The position numbers and the translations under genes were made by a program. Under the pieces are notes generated by a model. That model was not told the DNA's origin and ran no database searches. It saw nothing but the letters and a program-made list of their open reading frames with translations. 64,000 nt of DNA from Antedon mediterranea (Eukaryota; Echinodermata; Crinoidea; Comatulida; Antedonidae): the NCBI RefSeq assembly GCF_964355755.1, contig NC_092678.1:19190922-19254921 (forward strand), read 5' to 3'. The stretch's first letter is position 1, and the number at the start of each line of letters is the position of its first letter. This document shows positions 28,301 to 36,363 of the stretch, piece after piece.

Positions 28301-31300
28301 ATGTGTTATCCTTTTGTTTTATGTTACGTAATCGCTATTGTATCATTGTTGTCACTACTACTGCTTTACCGTTACTTCACCAGTCGGCTAATTGGCTAAC
28401 ATCGTTGTTGTTTTTAACACTGGTCGGGCTCATTGATTTCTTCATCCATTGGTCTAGACATGATCGCTCATTTCAGGATCTCTCAGTCAGGTCTTCAGTG
28501 TAAAGTATGTTCCGACCTTGGTAAGTAAACGCTTTTACACTTCAATAACATGATATAAATGATGAGCCTACTTAAATACTAAAAAGAAAATCAAATCAAT
28601 GCATTTGAGTTGACGAGCAGACAGATCTTGAACTTGAACTCGTCCATCCGCCATTTTACTTTGATTGGTCTTCCTTATCACACTTGACAACAATCTTTTG
28701 TTTTCTGTTACGTAATCGTCATTGTATCATCACTCTCTTACGTTACCAGTTGGCTAATTGGGCCTTTGATTTTACAGGTACAGTACTTATCGTTGTTGTT
28801 GTTTGTACGGTCCGGTTGTACCGCTGATGATGACAGATTTCTCAAAAGTAGCATATTTAGTCTGTCTAGACATGATCAGGTAAGTTTAGTTTCCTATCCT
28901 TAACTTATTAAAACTCTCACAAAACTATACAATTATTTAAATGAATATGATACTATCGGGAAAGAGTAATCTTCACTGATAACTATAAAGTAGTTACGTA
29001 AAACACAGCGTTTTTCCGTCAAAGAAGCGACATTTCGTTATTGTACCGTAGTTAACGAACAACAAATTGTCATAGACGTGTGTTTGCTCTACGAAGCTTA
29101 CAAATCGCGTAATTATTTTCCTTCATAGACGTAAGCGTTATGTTAAGCGAAACAGCGATATTTTTTTTTCATATACGTGCGCTATGCCAACTCTATACCA
29201 ACTCTATACCATACTACCTCCTGTATAGGAAGTTGTGCGATTTATGTTTCGTTACAGACGTGACGTTACTATACCATAAGTTAGATGAAACATGCCTCGT
29301 TTTCGTGTGAGAATGAGAAGACATTGATTGTTTTTTTCGCCGTAACCATACGGAAAGTCGACCGCAAATCACAAATTAACGATTTGCCAAAGAAGTTATT
29401 ATTTGTTTGTCTTATCTGCAGTGTCTTGGTCTAAATCATCTAAAAAATATAAGCCTACGTACCAGAACACAGTACCTGATCCTCGTCTGCGTTATTAGGA
29501 CAGTCGTTCTCATAGTTGTCACATACATAGCAGTTATAAATACATACAGAAGTGTCCGGACAACGAAATTCTTCAAAACCACACGACCCTAAATAAAATA
29601 ATATAAAACAATTTGCATATACAACTGTAATATATCGGTTAAACATAAACAGACAACACGTAGGAAGACATTAAGAGGAGGAGTCTTGTAGCTGACATTA
29701 TATCTTCTCATCTAAAACCTACACCAGCTGTAAGGCGTTATATATATTTGGTTTTAAACTACATCTCTTAGTTTTGTTTTTTGTTTTTGTTTTTTTTTTT
29801 AATTTTGTATCTATTATGTTGTGTTTATTGTTTTATGTCTTTTATGTAAAAGGGTCCTGCGAAAACAGAAGTGTAAACTTCTCTATGCAGGATCCTTGCC
29901 ATCATTTATGCTATGAAACTGTATTTATAAACGATGAGTAAATAAATGTGAATTGAATTGAATTTAATTTAATTGAATTAGTACAGTAACTAATAATAGA
30001 AGTTTCTTTCCAATTTTCAAATAGATACAAATTTCTATATTAAAGATGTGTTGATTTTTTGTTGAATATTTTAAGGTCACATAATAGTTGACCAAAAATC
30101 AAATTAAAAAAATAAAGGTATTTACTAAAAAAACTGTAATTTAAAGCAACAACTAGTAAAATAGGTTGTTGGTTGAATTTAATCATTTATTTTGTAATTT
30201 TTTATAAGTAAAAACATTTTTTTCTTCATTTTTTGGTTCTACGGAAGTGACTTTACTCAATCTACAAAATAACCTATTTAAATTGTGATTTAATTAATCT
30301 TCATTTTTTTGTGAGGGGGCGAGGGGGACGAAGACATATTTAAACTATACACTGTATAATATTATTAAATGAATTGAACAGAAATTAATATGAAAAATAT
30401 TGCACTTACCACATTTTTCTTCTGATTCGTCTGAAGCATCCACACAATCAGCAATTCCGTCACACGTTAGTCCTTCACGAATGCACACACTATCACTACT
30501 ACACATGAAGTACCCTTCATAGCAGAAGTCAGCTAAACAAAAGAAATAAACACGTACCGTAAATCTTCTAATTGTAACCTAGGTTTGTATTCTTTTATTT
30601 TTTTTAGGGTGGGCATCTGAAAATAGTAACCCACCCCAAATTTTCCGGTCAGCAACTCATAGCAAAATAATAAAACAGTAGGAATAAACAAATTTGGTTG
30701 AATTCTAACTTTATTTTATAAACTCAACAACACTCAATCCTCCCCTGCATTATCTCCTTATTTTCAAAATACGGCTGCATCATAAGTTGTTGTGACTCTA
30801 ATAGTAACCCCCATGGATTACTATTAGAGTAGTGGGTTGTTAATTATAGATTGACTTATAAGGTGGGTTAGCTACTGTATTAGAAGATTTACGATATTTG
30901 ATAATTCTGCGTCTAGAATTGGATTCTGATTGTATAACATAATTTATTTGTGTGTTATTTCTTTAATCAATAAACCCTATACGTTAGCAATTTACAACAA
31001 TGCAGTGGTAGGTTAAAATGGTATACACCTTCAAATTTATAAAGTTTTGTATTGAATCATAAAGAATCATTTGCGTCATAGTGGCCTTGATAGATTCTGT
31101 TTTTACTGACCGGTTTTTAATGTTTGTTTTTTGTCAAATAAATTAAATGAACGCAAACACTATATAGTCATATCCATCAATTTTAGAAAGTTTCATAAAA
31201 ACATAATAACAATTATTTTTTTTAATCGAATAATTTATTGACTTGTGTTATACAACCAAGGGAGCAGTCGCTTTGAATATTAAGAGAAAAAGGGGATGGA

Positions 31301-33880
31301 AGAAAGGTGTGTGAACCAAACGAATTTCCGATAGTAGGCCTATATATACGATGTGACAAAGTATTAGTATATTTTAGAGTTTTCTCAGTCCAAAACTGGC
31401 ATGGGGCATGGCATAACGGTGACCTGATATAATAACATGCAACTTACATCTGATGGCTTCTAGTTCTATATGAAATCCTGTTCCACTAACTGCAGTGCTG
31501 GAATCAAACGTAATCCATATATAACTGTTATCGATTGTTACGTCATCAAATGTTGAGTTACCAGTTGCTCTGAACAATACAGATGTCCAATTGCGAACGT
31601 TCTCACCTTCACCGATTGTTACAAAATCTAAACATTCTTCTAAGTTGATGTCAATAAAAGAAATTTTAATTGAGATGATACGATGGCTTCTGTCCCTTGC
31701 TTCCACGTACCAGGAACAATTAGCGACCGCGTTGTATTGATTGGGGTAGTCTGGTGACGTCAGCGTGTATTTTTCGTTGACATTTAACATAATTTCCTTC
31801 TCACTACAATCGTCATCTATTGGGAAAAGAAGTTAAGCAATAAACATAATAATTATACAATATTATTGCCCTCTAAATTCCTTACACTTCATTTAAAATG
31901 TGTTCAAAATGTGCAATGTTTCTTCTAAAAATAGTAAAAGTAATGACGAAAAGATTGTATTGACTATAATTACTGTATTGTTTTTAAAGAAATGGAAAGT
32001 AAACAATTTGTTTATAGTAACCTGATTGTACACAAGTTAGGCTAATATAAAGTGCGACAACTATTACATAAACTGTACTATACAAAACGTCACTGGCAGT
32101 GTGTAACCGTAATAAGTCTGACCATTATAGGGGGCTTAATTTGTCCTTTATATTATTTTATTTCTGTCCACAATGGCATTGGTGTGCACAATAGAAGTTT
32201 ACCATTGAAAGTAAAGACCTTTCCACTGAGTTTTTGCCCAAAATAAGGGTTGGGCTGACTAGTTGATCCGCCACCGCTGATTTCTATGAAACGCCCACTG
32301 CCTCTGTTAGGACATTTTGTATAGTGTTAGTATCTTCGCAAAGTGTATTATAATATACAATATATGCATATTAATGTTATTTTAGAAATTATAAAATAAA
32401 AAAGTGTTCTGACCAATTTCCGTTGGAGTCGGTTGTGTATTAAAACAATGCTCATCTTCGTTTTGGGCACAATCATCCACCTCATCGCACACGAATAATG
32501 ATGAAATGCAAGATTTATCAAAGCATTGCAAACTGCAATCGTCTGAAAGCGAAGTATAGGATGAAGTTAGACATTGTACTAAAATGTCCACCCAAGCGCA
32601 CAATTCCATGAAACACATACAATTCCACCGCCACTATCCCTCTCCCACTGCACACACGCAGAAAACAGACCGCTTTTAAACTTGTTCAATATAGTACGCG
32701 GTTGCTTTTTTACATAGCCAGTGTTATGGCCATTTTTTGTTTTAAAAAGTGCAAGATACCAATACCATTATTAACTGCCTCGTGTTGATAATTACTATCA
32801 AGCAAACCATTATAGTATATGGTACTCGTGGATTTCTTATTAAAAAGTACACACACATCAACTAATACCAGTATGCTTCCGGACGGTGCACTATTTGGCA
32901 CACATGGCGTGTCATAACTATAATAGGACTCAATATATATTAGATATATTATATTAAAATCATCTAATTTTGTAAACAAAACTCCCACATTACATAAAAT
33001 AAACAATGACTAAATTATCAGTGCTGTACCTGTGACATCTGGACATTCCTCATGTTCATCACTTCCATCGGGACAATCCAGTACTTTGTCACAAACTCGG
33101 GTGGTTGGAATGAAACTGCCATCGTCACATGGAAATACGTTACAGCTTGCAACTACAGATAACATACATAACATATATACAATGGATTAAATATCTACAT
33201 TTTATTGAAAATTATTGGGTATATGGCAACATGTTTTCTTTATAGCGAATGTATAAAGAATAAAATGAAAATTTCAGGGAACATGGCAAAATGATTCCTA
33301 ATTAAGTTATCAGATAGTCCATGTTGTTTTGTAACCATGACCAGTGCTGAATTTGCATATTTTTTCCCATAACTGTGAACTAAATTTCAAATTAAGATCA
33401 AAGTTAAGGTTAATAGACCTATAATTTTCTTTGGAAGACTGCACCCTAGTTTTGTTTCGTTGGCCACAGACAAAAGTTTGTAGTGCATTATTATAAGATT
33501 GTTGGTAAAGATGTTCTACAATGACCAAATTGTGAAAAATGTTATAAAAATGATACCATAAAATAGCTTTTATTACGGTTAATGACAGAGATAATTTGTT
33601 GAAGAAAACTTGGATAGGCTACGTTCCAAATGGATGATTAGATTTTCCTATTTCAGTTCGTTTACAAATCCTAATGAATAGGTCAACTGAGGCACAAAAT
33701 GTATGTGAATACAACCAGACAAAGGAGGCCTTAATTAAACTGTTCATTAAAATAAGCCACAGTAACTCAAAACAAAAAAGGCAAGTTCTTACCTTCCGAT
33801 TTAACGCTACATGGTATTAGCGTAATTATACAAAGTCCAACAATATTTAAGAACATAGTACGACTAGATTCTGTGGACAT
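1178..33880 (-). CDS. Giant modular membrane protein (NIDO-AMOP-VWD-EGF-SEA, MUC4/SUSD2-like), 48 exons
   Basis: Seen: 48 exons run from a signal-peptide exon at 33880 down to a transmembrane exon ending at 1178. All have AG acceptors and GT donors, except one apparent GC donor. Phases agree throughout and the total is 7,848 nt (2,616 codons). Approximate residues: signal 1-25; LDLa 30-113; CUB 114-236; LDLa 237-319; sushi 320-437; EGF 438-518; NIDO 519-770; AMOP 771-960; VWD 961-1244; cadherin/Ig-like 1245-1340; EGF array to 2183; SEA 2184-2299; EGF 2300-2386; SEA 2387-2501; EGF 2502-2543; TM about 2546-2572. Known: NIDO-AMOP-VWD followed by EGF and a TM is the MUC4/SUSD2 arrangement. Inferred: a type I cell-surface adhesion or barrier protein. 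There is no long Ser/Thr-rich mucin tract. The C-terminal exon beyond 1178 is unresolved; reading through the donor would stop at 1103. Confidence 0.85.
1816..1941 (-). CDS. Exon 47: membrane-proximal EGF
   Basis: This 42-codon phase 1-1 exon reads [12 protein letters not shown], then [12 protein letters not shown], a standard non-calcium EGF module (it begins DLIEC rather than DIDEC). It is separated from exon 46 by the intron that carries the 1.9 kb polypurine minisatellite. EGF next to the membrane after SEA is typical of transmembrane mucins. Confidence 0.85.
2259..4170. repeat. Polypurine minisatellite, 15-bp unit, about 1.9 kb
   Basis: Over 100 copies of a 15-bp unit close to AACAAGAAGAAGAAA, with AACAATAAGAAGAAA variants and pure AAGAAA blocks. 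The plus strand is almost all purine. It lies wholly in the intron between exons 46 and 47. The long Lys/Asn/Arg or Phe/Leu/Ser frames across it are low-complexity artefacts. Two blocks beginning near 2366 and 2800 are nearly identical, indicating an internal duplication of about 434 bp. Confidence 0.95.
4212..5589 (-). CDS. Exons 45-46: second SEA domain with GSVV motif
   Basis: Exon 45 (5456-5589) has [15 protein letters not shown] and exon 46 (4212-4422) has [19 protein letters not shown] followed by [12 protein letters not shown]. The F-x-x-GSVV-x-V segment closely matches the self-cleavage loop of SEA domains in transmembrane mucins, where the chain breaks between Gly and Ser and stays non-covalently joined. 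The domain sits one EGF module from the membrane, as in MUC13/MUC17-type proteins. Cleavage here is inferred from the motif. Confidence 0.75.
4790..5357. mobile_element. MITE with AATACCCCTTTCACACCAAA inverted ends
   Basis: Inverted ends AATACCCCTTTCACACC lie at 4790 and at 5341-5357. Inside, the same CCTTTCACACCAA motif recurs near 4883, 5180 and 5284 next to CTCCGGAG palindromes. It is non-coding and lies in the intron between exons 45 and 46. Confidence 0.8.
5863..6023. mobile_element. Small MITE (AGCGTGGTTCCCACC ends)
   Basis: The left end AAGCGTGGTTCCCACCAG and right end GCTAGAGGGAACCAAGCTT are imperfect inverted repeats of about 35 bp around a roughly 90-bp centre. The right end lies only 11 nt inside the intron that follows exon 44. 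Confidence 0.65.
6035..6902 (-). CDS. Exons 43-44: two EGF-like modules between the SEA domains
   Basis: Exon 43 (6768-6902, 45 codons) is a cysteine-rich EGF-like module with an unusual CEDCRMGFE turn. Exon 44 (6035-6160) begins DIDEC and is a normal EGF_CA. The frame requires exon 44 to end in phase 1, which fits a GC donor (GAAG|GCAGGT). The nearby GT (GGCAG|GTAAAG) would give phase 2 and bring a stop early in the next exon. A MITE begins 11 nt inside this intron. Confidence 0.75.
6290..6690. repeat. Degenerate minisatellite, about 20-bp unit
   Basis: Repeated ACGACCATTTTGTCGACAAA-like units with many substitutions (TTTTGTTTGAAAAGAG variants in the middle). Short frames on both strands here are artefacts of the repeat. 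Intronic. Confidence 0.8.
7059..8188 (-). CDS. Exons 41-42: first SEA-like domain
   Basis: Exon 41 (8076-8188) reads [20 protein letters not shown] and exon 42 (7059-7293) contains [22 protein letters not shown], which fits the alpha/beta pattern of a SEA domain. The phase pattern (enter 1, internal 0, leave 1) is the same as in the second SEA domain. No GSVVV-like autoproteolysis motif is visible, so this copy is probably not self-cleaving. The assignment rests on pattern and position, hence moderate confidence. Confidence 0.6.
8618..17232 (-). CDS. Exons 24-40: array of about 20 EGF / EGF_CA modules
   Basis: Exons: 17052-17232, 16745-16861, 16521-16652, 15791-15913, 15315-15560 (two modules), 14728-14853, 14302-14421, 13893-14015, 13264-13389, 12650-12775, 11884-12003, 11648-11803, 10696-10812, 10133-10378 (two modules), 9289-9426, 8842-8964, 8618-8743. 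Nearly all start D-I/V-D/N-EC and close with a C-x-C pair, YxGDG and a last cysteine, the calcium-binding EGF signature. The exon at 13264-13389 lacks the DxNE start, and the ones at 11648-11803 and 9289-9426 are longer than usual. All exons from 25 on are phase 1-1, so modules can be gained, lost or skipped without shifting frame. Confidence 0.87.
9105..9235. repeat. Degenerate AATCCTAACACT simple repeat
   Basis: An imperfect array of CTAATCC / CCTAACACT units in the intron between exons 38 and 39. It is telomere-like in composition only. Confidence 0.6.
10876..10995 (-). mobile_element. SINE fragment (3' part)
   Basis: Read on the minus strand it contains GTGCATCTTTCGGAAGAGTAG and GGTTACCCCAGTGTACTGGG, matching the body of the tRNA-derived SINE at 16101-16400. 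The tRNA-like head is missing. Confidence 0.6.
12212..12500 (-). pseudogene. Non-LTR retrotransposon ORF2 C-terminal relic
   Basis: The minus strand reads [14 protein letters not shown] and, after a frame change, [11 protein letters not shown]/KWxGHVAR followed by GRPxxRWxD is the usual tail of non-LTR retrotransposon ORF2 proteins. Stops and frame changes show it is dead. It lies in the intron between exons 33 and 34. Confidence 0.65.
13078..13230. mobile_element. MITE with TACTGCAGTTA ends
   Basis: TCTACTGCAGTTAA near 13080 and TAACTGCAGTAAAAG near 13215 are inverted. A related copy is at 36515-36675. Intronic. Confidence 0.45.
16101..16400 (+). mobile_element. tRNA-derived SINE, full head
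   Basis: The head GTGAGTGGCCGAGCGGTTAAG is an A-box typical of Leu/Ser-type tRNA, and GGTTCGAGGC is a B-box; GTGAG and CTCAC mimic the acceptor stem. A non-tRNA body follows (TTCTCGGATAAGGACTA, GTGCACTTTAAAGAACC, GGGTTACCCCGGTGTATTAG). Relatives occur at 19948-20212, 44488-44850 and 10876-10995. Confidence 0.8.
17748..18744 (-). CDS. Exons 22-23: cadherin/Ig-like beta domain leading into EGF
   Basis: Exon 22 (18559-18744) begins [12 protein letters not shown] and contains [17 protein letters not shown]; exon 23 (17748-17932) contains [24 protein letters not shown]. This resembles the cadherin-like or Ig-like repeat placed after VWD in MUC4/SUSD2-type proteins. Exon 23 then starts an EGF module (CSCFNDGVC) that finishes in exon 24. 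The donor ATATGCT|GTATGT is in phase 0, one of few non-phase-1 boundaries in the second half of the gene. Confidence 0.75.
19291..21191 (-). CDS. Exons 17-21: von Willebrand factor D-like domain
   Basis: Exons are 20992-21191, 20721-20808, 20331-20519, 19686-19799 and 19291-19551. The domain opens with [20 protein letters not shown], a textbook VWD start including the GDPH tetrapeptide. It continues with [18 protein letters not shown], matching the MUC4/SUSD2 form of VWD, and ends with an acidic, Thr-rich tail. Established: GDPH in MUC4 and gel-forming mucins is an Asp-Pro cleavage site. Whether this protein is cut there is inference. Confidence 0.87.
19948..20212 (-). mobile_element. 5'-truncated copy of the same SINE
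   Basis: The reverse complement matches the 16.1 kb SINE from the B-box (GGTTCGAGGCTCACTCAC) to GTTACCCAGTATAAATA. The A-box is missing, a normal 5' truncation. It lies in the intron between exons 19 and 20. Confidence 0.8.
21415..21592. repeat. 85-bp direct tandem duplication
   Basis: Two copies of a segment with AGTCAATTACTCTA, GGATCCCCTCTATGATTTTG and GATGCGGGCGCCCTACTCC lie head to tail in the intron between exons 16 and 17. They differ by a few substitutions. Confidence 0.85.
21859..22439 (-). CDS. Exons 15-16: C-terminal half of AMOP domain
   Basis: Exon 15 (22257-22439) contains [12 protein letters not shown] and exon 16 (21859-21978) contains [13 protein letters not shown] followed by GTCRGYIPP. 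Double-cysteine motifs and this tail are typical of AMOP (adhesion-associated domain in MUC4 and other proteins). The phases are 1-1 in both. An imperfect copy of the 5' part of exon 15 lies upstream in the intron at about 22550-22620. Confidence 0.85.
22385..22710. repeat. Tandem duplication covering the 5' end of exon 15
   Basis: 22385-22535 and about 22553-22700 are imperfect copies. The second includes the acceptor AG and about 55 bp of exon 15 (CTACTTCTGCAAACCAG), but extra bases shift its frame, so it looks like a dead partial exon. Confidence 0.8.
22903..24803 (-). CDS. Exons 11-14: NIDO domain and start of AMOP
   Basis: Exons are 24652-24803, 24291-24458, 23685-23891 and 22903-23398, joined in phase 0. 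The sequence begins [12 protein letters not shown] and continues with [26 protein letters not shown] and [12 protein letters not shown], the order expected of a nidogen N-terminal (NIDO) domain. The latter part of exon 14 contains CQDWY and LGTCPC, the opening cysteine motif of an AMOP domain. NIDO followed by AMOP is characteristic of MUC4, SUSD2 and related membrane proteins. Confidence 0.87.
24086..24147 (-). mobile_element. SINE 3' tail fragment (TATATAGCGC type)
   Basis: TTTATATAGCGCTTATACAATC and CCAAAGCGCTG match the tail of the SINE at 26622-26935. Only the tail survives. Confidence 0.5.
25341..26004 (-). CDS. Exons 9-10: two EGF modules before NIDO
   Basis: Exon 9 (25888-26004, 39 codons) begins DIDEC and has the calcium-binding EGF consensus with [10 protein letters not shown]. 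Exon 10 (25341-25466, 42 codons) begins DINEC and ends GDGHTC. Both are phase 1-1. They connect the sushi pair to the NIDO domain. EGF_CA modules give rigid, calcium-stabilised rods. Confidence 0.87.
26160..26297. repeat. 68-bp perfect tandem duplication over a splice donor
   Basis: Two identical 68-bp copies (26160-26227 and 26228-26295) include the last coding bases and donor of exon 8 (on the minus strand, GTCTTGTCGAG|GTAAATAAC). Both donors are intact. Confidence 0.9.
26282..27586 (-). CDS. Exons 7-8: two sushi (CCP) domains
   Basis: Exon 7 (27407-27586, 60 codons) and exon 8 (26282-26455, 58 codons) each encode one complement-control-protein module: an early cysteine, the [11 protein letters not shown] or [11 protein letters not shown] strand, a penultimate TxCDNG-like segment and a terminal Cys. 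The tryptophan usual near the end is absent from both. The donor of exon 8 lies inside a 68-bp tandem duplication, so a second identical donor sits 68 bp downstream; using it would reach a TAA within the added sequence. Confidence 0.82.
26622..26935 (-). mobile_element. tRNA-derived SINE with 7-bp target duplication
   Basis: On the minus strand, GTGTGGCGCAGTGTGTTGGA (A-box) and GGTTCGAATCC (a consensus B-box) are followed by a body and the tail GCGCTATATAAATG. ACTATAA flanks both ends (26615-26621, 26936-26942). Intronic. Confidence 0.8.
28227..28770. repeat. Diverged direct duplication, about 380 bp apart
   Basis: Two related segments share ACCAGCAGACAAAACTTG-like starts, TTACGTAATCG..ATTGTATCAT and GGCTAATTGG. 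At 28098-28140 a separate 21-bp tandem pair (GTGCATGCTAAGTACCACTA) also occurs. Intronic, no coding. Confidence 0.6.
29463..30532 (-). CDS. Exons 5-6: two further LDLa modules
   Basis: Exon 5 (30410-30532) is a good LDLa repeat ending DCVDASDE before the final cysteine. Exon 6 (29463-29588) has six or more cysteines and the acidic end NNADED. For exon 6 the donor at TCTG|GTACGT was preferred over an upstream CAG|GTACTG because only it keeps phase 1 for the next exon. Together with exons 2-3 this brackets the CUB domain by LDLa pairs. Confidence 0.8.
30042..30350. mobile_element. Diverged copy of the TTAAAGATGTATTGTCC MITE
   Basis: It shares TTTTTTGTTGAATATT, TGACCAAAAATCAA and TTTAATTAATCTTCATTTTT with 37513-37863. 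The ends are decayed. Intronic. Confidence 0.5.
30555..30896. mobile_element. MITE, TACCGTAAATCTTCTAAT ends
   Basis: Inverted ends TACCGTAAATCTTCTAAT and ATTAGAAGATTTACGATA. Inside are repeated TACTATTAGAGTAGTGGG motifs. A 407-bp relative is at 48737-49143. The left end lies 22 bp from the acceptor of exon 5. Confidence 0.8.
31448..31816 (-). CDS. Exon 4: CUB domain
   Basis: One 123-codon exon encodes a CUB domain: [12 protein letters not shown] near the start, NCSW, then [14 protein letters not shown] and a closing [11 protein letters not shown] strand. Only three of the four usual cysteines are present. The cysteine that normally follows the third (in the typical CG after the loop) is replaced in the NWTSVLF stretch. 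CUB domains mediate protein-protein and carbohydrate contacts, often with calcium. The exon is phase 1-1 with donor GTAAGT. Confidence 0.87.
32414..33152 (-). CDS. Exons 2-3: two LDL-receptor class A modules
   Basis: Exon 2 (33030-33152, 41 codons) has the classic class A pattern with the calcium cage DCPDGSDE before the last cysteine. Exon 3 (32414-32542, 43 codons) has the cysteine spacing but a degenerate acidic loop ([10 protein letters not shown]), so calcium binding is less certain; a short Thr/Pro stretch follows. Both are symmetric phase 1-1 exons, the usual form of shuffled extracellular modules. LDLa repeats are Ca-dependent ligand-binding folds. Confidence 0.85.
33793..33880 (-). 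CDS. Exon 1: start codon and signal peptide
   Basis: ATG at 33880-33878 opens about 29 codons with a hydrophobic core ([15 protein letters not shown]), which reads as a secretory signal peptide. The exon ends GGAAG before GTAAGA in phase 1, the phase used by nearly all the domain exons that follow. An internal ATG at codon 9 could also serve as start and would still leave the hydrophobic core. No TATA box is evident just upstream. Confidence 0.75.
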
Positions 33881-34285
33881 ACAGGTTCTGGTAAACTGGT
33901 GTGCCTAACCGTTTCCCTTTTCGAAGGAGCACTAACGTCGCATCTACACCTCAGTTTCGTCACAAATTCAACAACAACTTTTTGATTCAATGCGGAACAC
34001 AATTCACAAATGTGAATTCACTTATAACTCCTTGTCTAAGAATATTCTGTTGTCTATATTAGGCTAGAACTCCAATTTTAGAATTGGTTCCTAATAGTGT
34101 TACTGTACGTTGATTTCTATAGAATATTATATGACACATGTCAACGTTGAAATCACACGATAGCGTGCTTTCTTAACAACGTCTATTCATATTTGGTGGT
34201 GTGTACTTTAATCCGGTGCTTGTTTTCTTTTGGGCGTTTTGTCTGATATGGATTTTGAAAGAGTCGCTGTACTGACGTGCAAAGA
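33881..34285. promoter_or_regulatory. Upstream region of the giant gene, no clear motif
   Basis: It should contain the promoter and 5' leader of the minus-strand gene. No TATA box or recognisable initiator was found. Confidence 0.3.
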
Positions 34286-34296
34286 GAGTATTATGA

Positions 34297-36352
34297 GTGT
34301 TGACAAAGTGCGAGGCAGCGAGGCACGCGAGGCAAGCGGGGCATGCCAAATATTTGTGCGAGGCATCATTTTATCATTTCCAAAAATGCGAGGCATATAG
34401 TTTACAATTTCAAAAAGGTGCGAGGCATATCTTAACGTGCTATTATGCTATATTATAGGCCTAATAATCAATCGATACAAGCGTATCTAAATAGATTCGT
34501 GTATACACTCATCATGTTGTTTATTTTTATGTAACGATTGTTTTTTCATTCAAGTCATATCGTGTCAAATTTTACTTTCACAAAAGTGCCCAAACTACGG
34601 TTCAAAAATCTGAACGACAGTATTCAACTTTCGATACACAATAATTGTTATAGCGACACACTCATCAAATGACTGCAATGTTGGCATTTCGAGCGTGTTC
34701 ACTCACATGTCTCTCGAACATAGCAGAGTGAAAATAATATTTTGTCACACCCCTGCGCCTAGATCCGGTAGACCCGAGAGATGGAAAATCCCTCTGTACT
34801 ATTTAGCAGGTAGCGGAATGATTCAGCCCTCAGCTCAGAGGATTGTGGTGCATTCCCCTCCTATAGCACGTGGTTTCAGCAGCAACGCACAGACTTCTCT
34901 CTGAGCGGCGTGCCAAAGACATTTTTGACATTCCATTCTCTAGGAACAACACGTGTACCTATCTCGCAAATAAGGTGAACAGCGATTGCCAGGACAAGTT
35001 CAATAACTGGCGGTGAATAAAAGGTAACTGATATGGCGATCCAATAACATGCCGCAAAGAAAAAAATTGCGACAGAATTCTGGAGCGCGTGTGAAAAAAG
35101 ACTTACGTCCGACAATTGTAATACTAGGCCTAAAATTAAACTTTAGCTAATATGCTTAGCCCTAACCTAGATAAGAGGCCTATGTAGAAAATAATTTAAT
35201 CAATTTTGATATAATAATAATTGGTGTAATATTTAATAATGATACACTATTCCTGTTTTAGTAAGCTAGGTATATTACGAACGATTTTTATTTATTGTTG
35301 TCCATGTACGTACTAATAAACCTGGCGCTAGTTTCCTTCGCTTGTATTTTTACTCCAAATTTGATAACTAACTTTATCGTGTGAATACCACACCTTAGAA
35401 GTATACCTCATGAGTACTTTAATGAAAGAATCACATAAAAAGTAACAAATAAATCCTTAAATTAATGATTTTACAGGCGTGTTTCTCGCACACTGTTCGC
35501 GAATTTCACTTATTCAATGTTCAATATTTTTGTTTCTATGGAGCGCCAAAAGAGCAACGATAATAGAGGACTAAAACTCAGTGGAATGCGTCAATTTCTC
35601 ATGCATTTATTGGTGAAAAACACGTTTTATTTCAATATATTTGTTAATTTGTCAATAAAAATGCTGTAATATGTTATTGCTGATACTGTTCTGTTTTCAA
35701 AGAATAATAATCGATCCTAAATCAACATCACTACCTAGTCTAGACCTAGGACATCCTACTAAGGATATTATGATGAATTTTTCTATTTTATTCTTTAAAA
35801 GGTTACCGAAACCGTGTACATTATCAACAGTACATCGGTGAACAGTAACATTTTTCCTTACTGACAGTGACAAAATCTATTGAAATTGTACTTGATTTTC
35901 ACCAAATAATGCGTTAAATATAAATGGATTCCACAGAGTTTTTAGCCCTCTAATTAATTTTGCTCTTTTGGCGTTCCATAGAAATCAAAATATTGAACAT
36001 TGAGTGTGCAAAATGCGAGAAAAACAACGTCTGTAAAATCACCAATTTAATGGATTTATTGTTACTTTTATGTGATTTTTCTTCATTAAAGTAGGCCTAC
36101 TAATTCTAAGCTGTGTATTCAGGATAAAGTTGGTTAAAATACAAGACAGGTGCAAAAGGAAACTAGCCTATCGGGCCTAGGCCTAGGCTACTTCAATTTC
36201 GGTGATTTCCTGCCTTGCAATTTTGAGAAATGATAAAATGATGCCTCGCATTTTTTGATGATGGTAAAACGATGCCTCGCATAAATTTCTGACTTGCCTC
36301 GCATGCCTTCCCTGCCTCGCGTGCCTCGCTGCCTCGCACTTTGTTACTACCC
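34297..36352. mobile_element. 2,056-bp foldback transposon, 11-bp target duplication
   Basis: The 11-bp GAGTATTATGA lies directly outside both ends (34286-34296 and 36353-36363). Ends are inverted: GACAAAGTGCGAGGCAGCG on the left against GCTGCCTCGCACTTTGTTAC on the right. Inner segments 35320-35670 and 35850-36180 are also inverted copies. The left arm carries about 880 bp extra (34440-35320). No transposase frame is seen. An 11-bp duplication fits Mutator-like elements. Confidence 0.8.
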
Positions 36353-36363
36353 GAGTATTATGA

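Larger units (their letters stand above)
1396..33792. other. Intron sequence of the giant gene not itemised above
   Basis: Introns range from under 100 bp to about 2.2 kb. Apart from the repeats listed separately they are AT-rich, with no second gene or RNA gene I could support. A poly-C run lies at about 27712-27730. Confidence 0.5.

Noticed and set aside
28303-28503. Plus-strand frame [13 protein letters not shown]
   Set aside because: Lies in a diverged intronic duplication; the second copy does not keep the frame.
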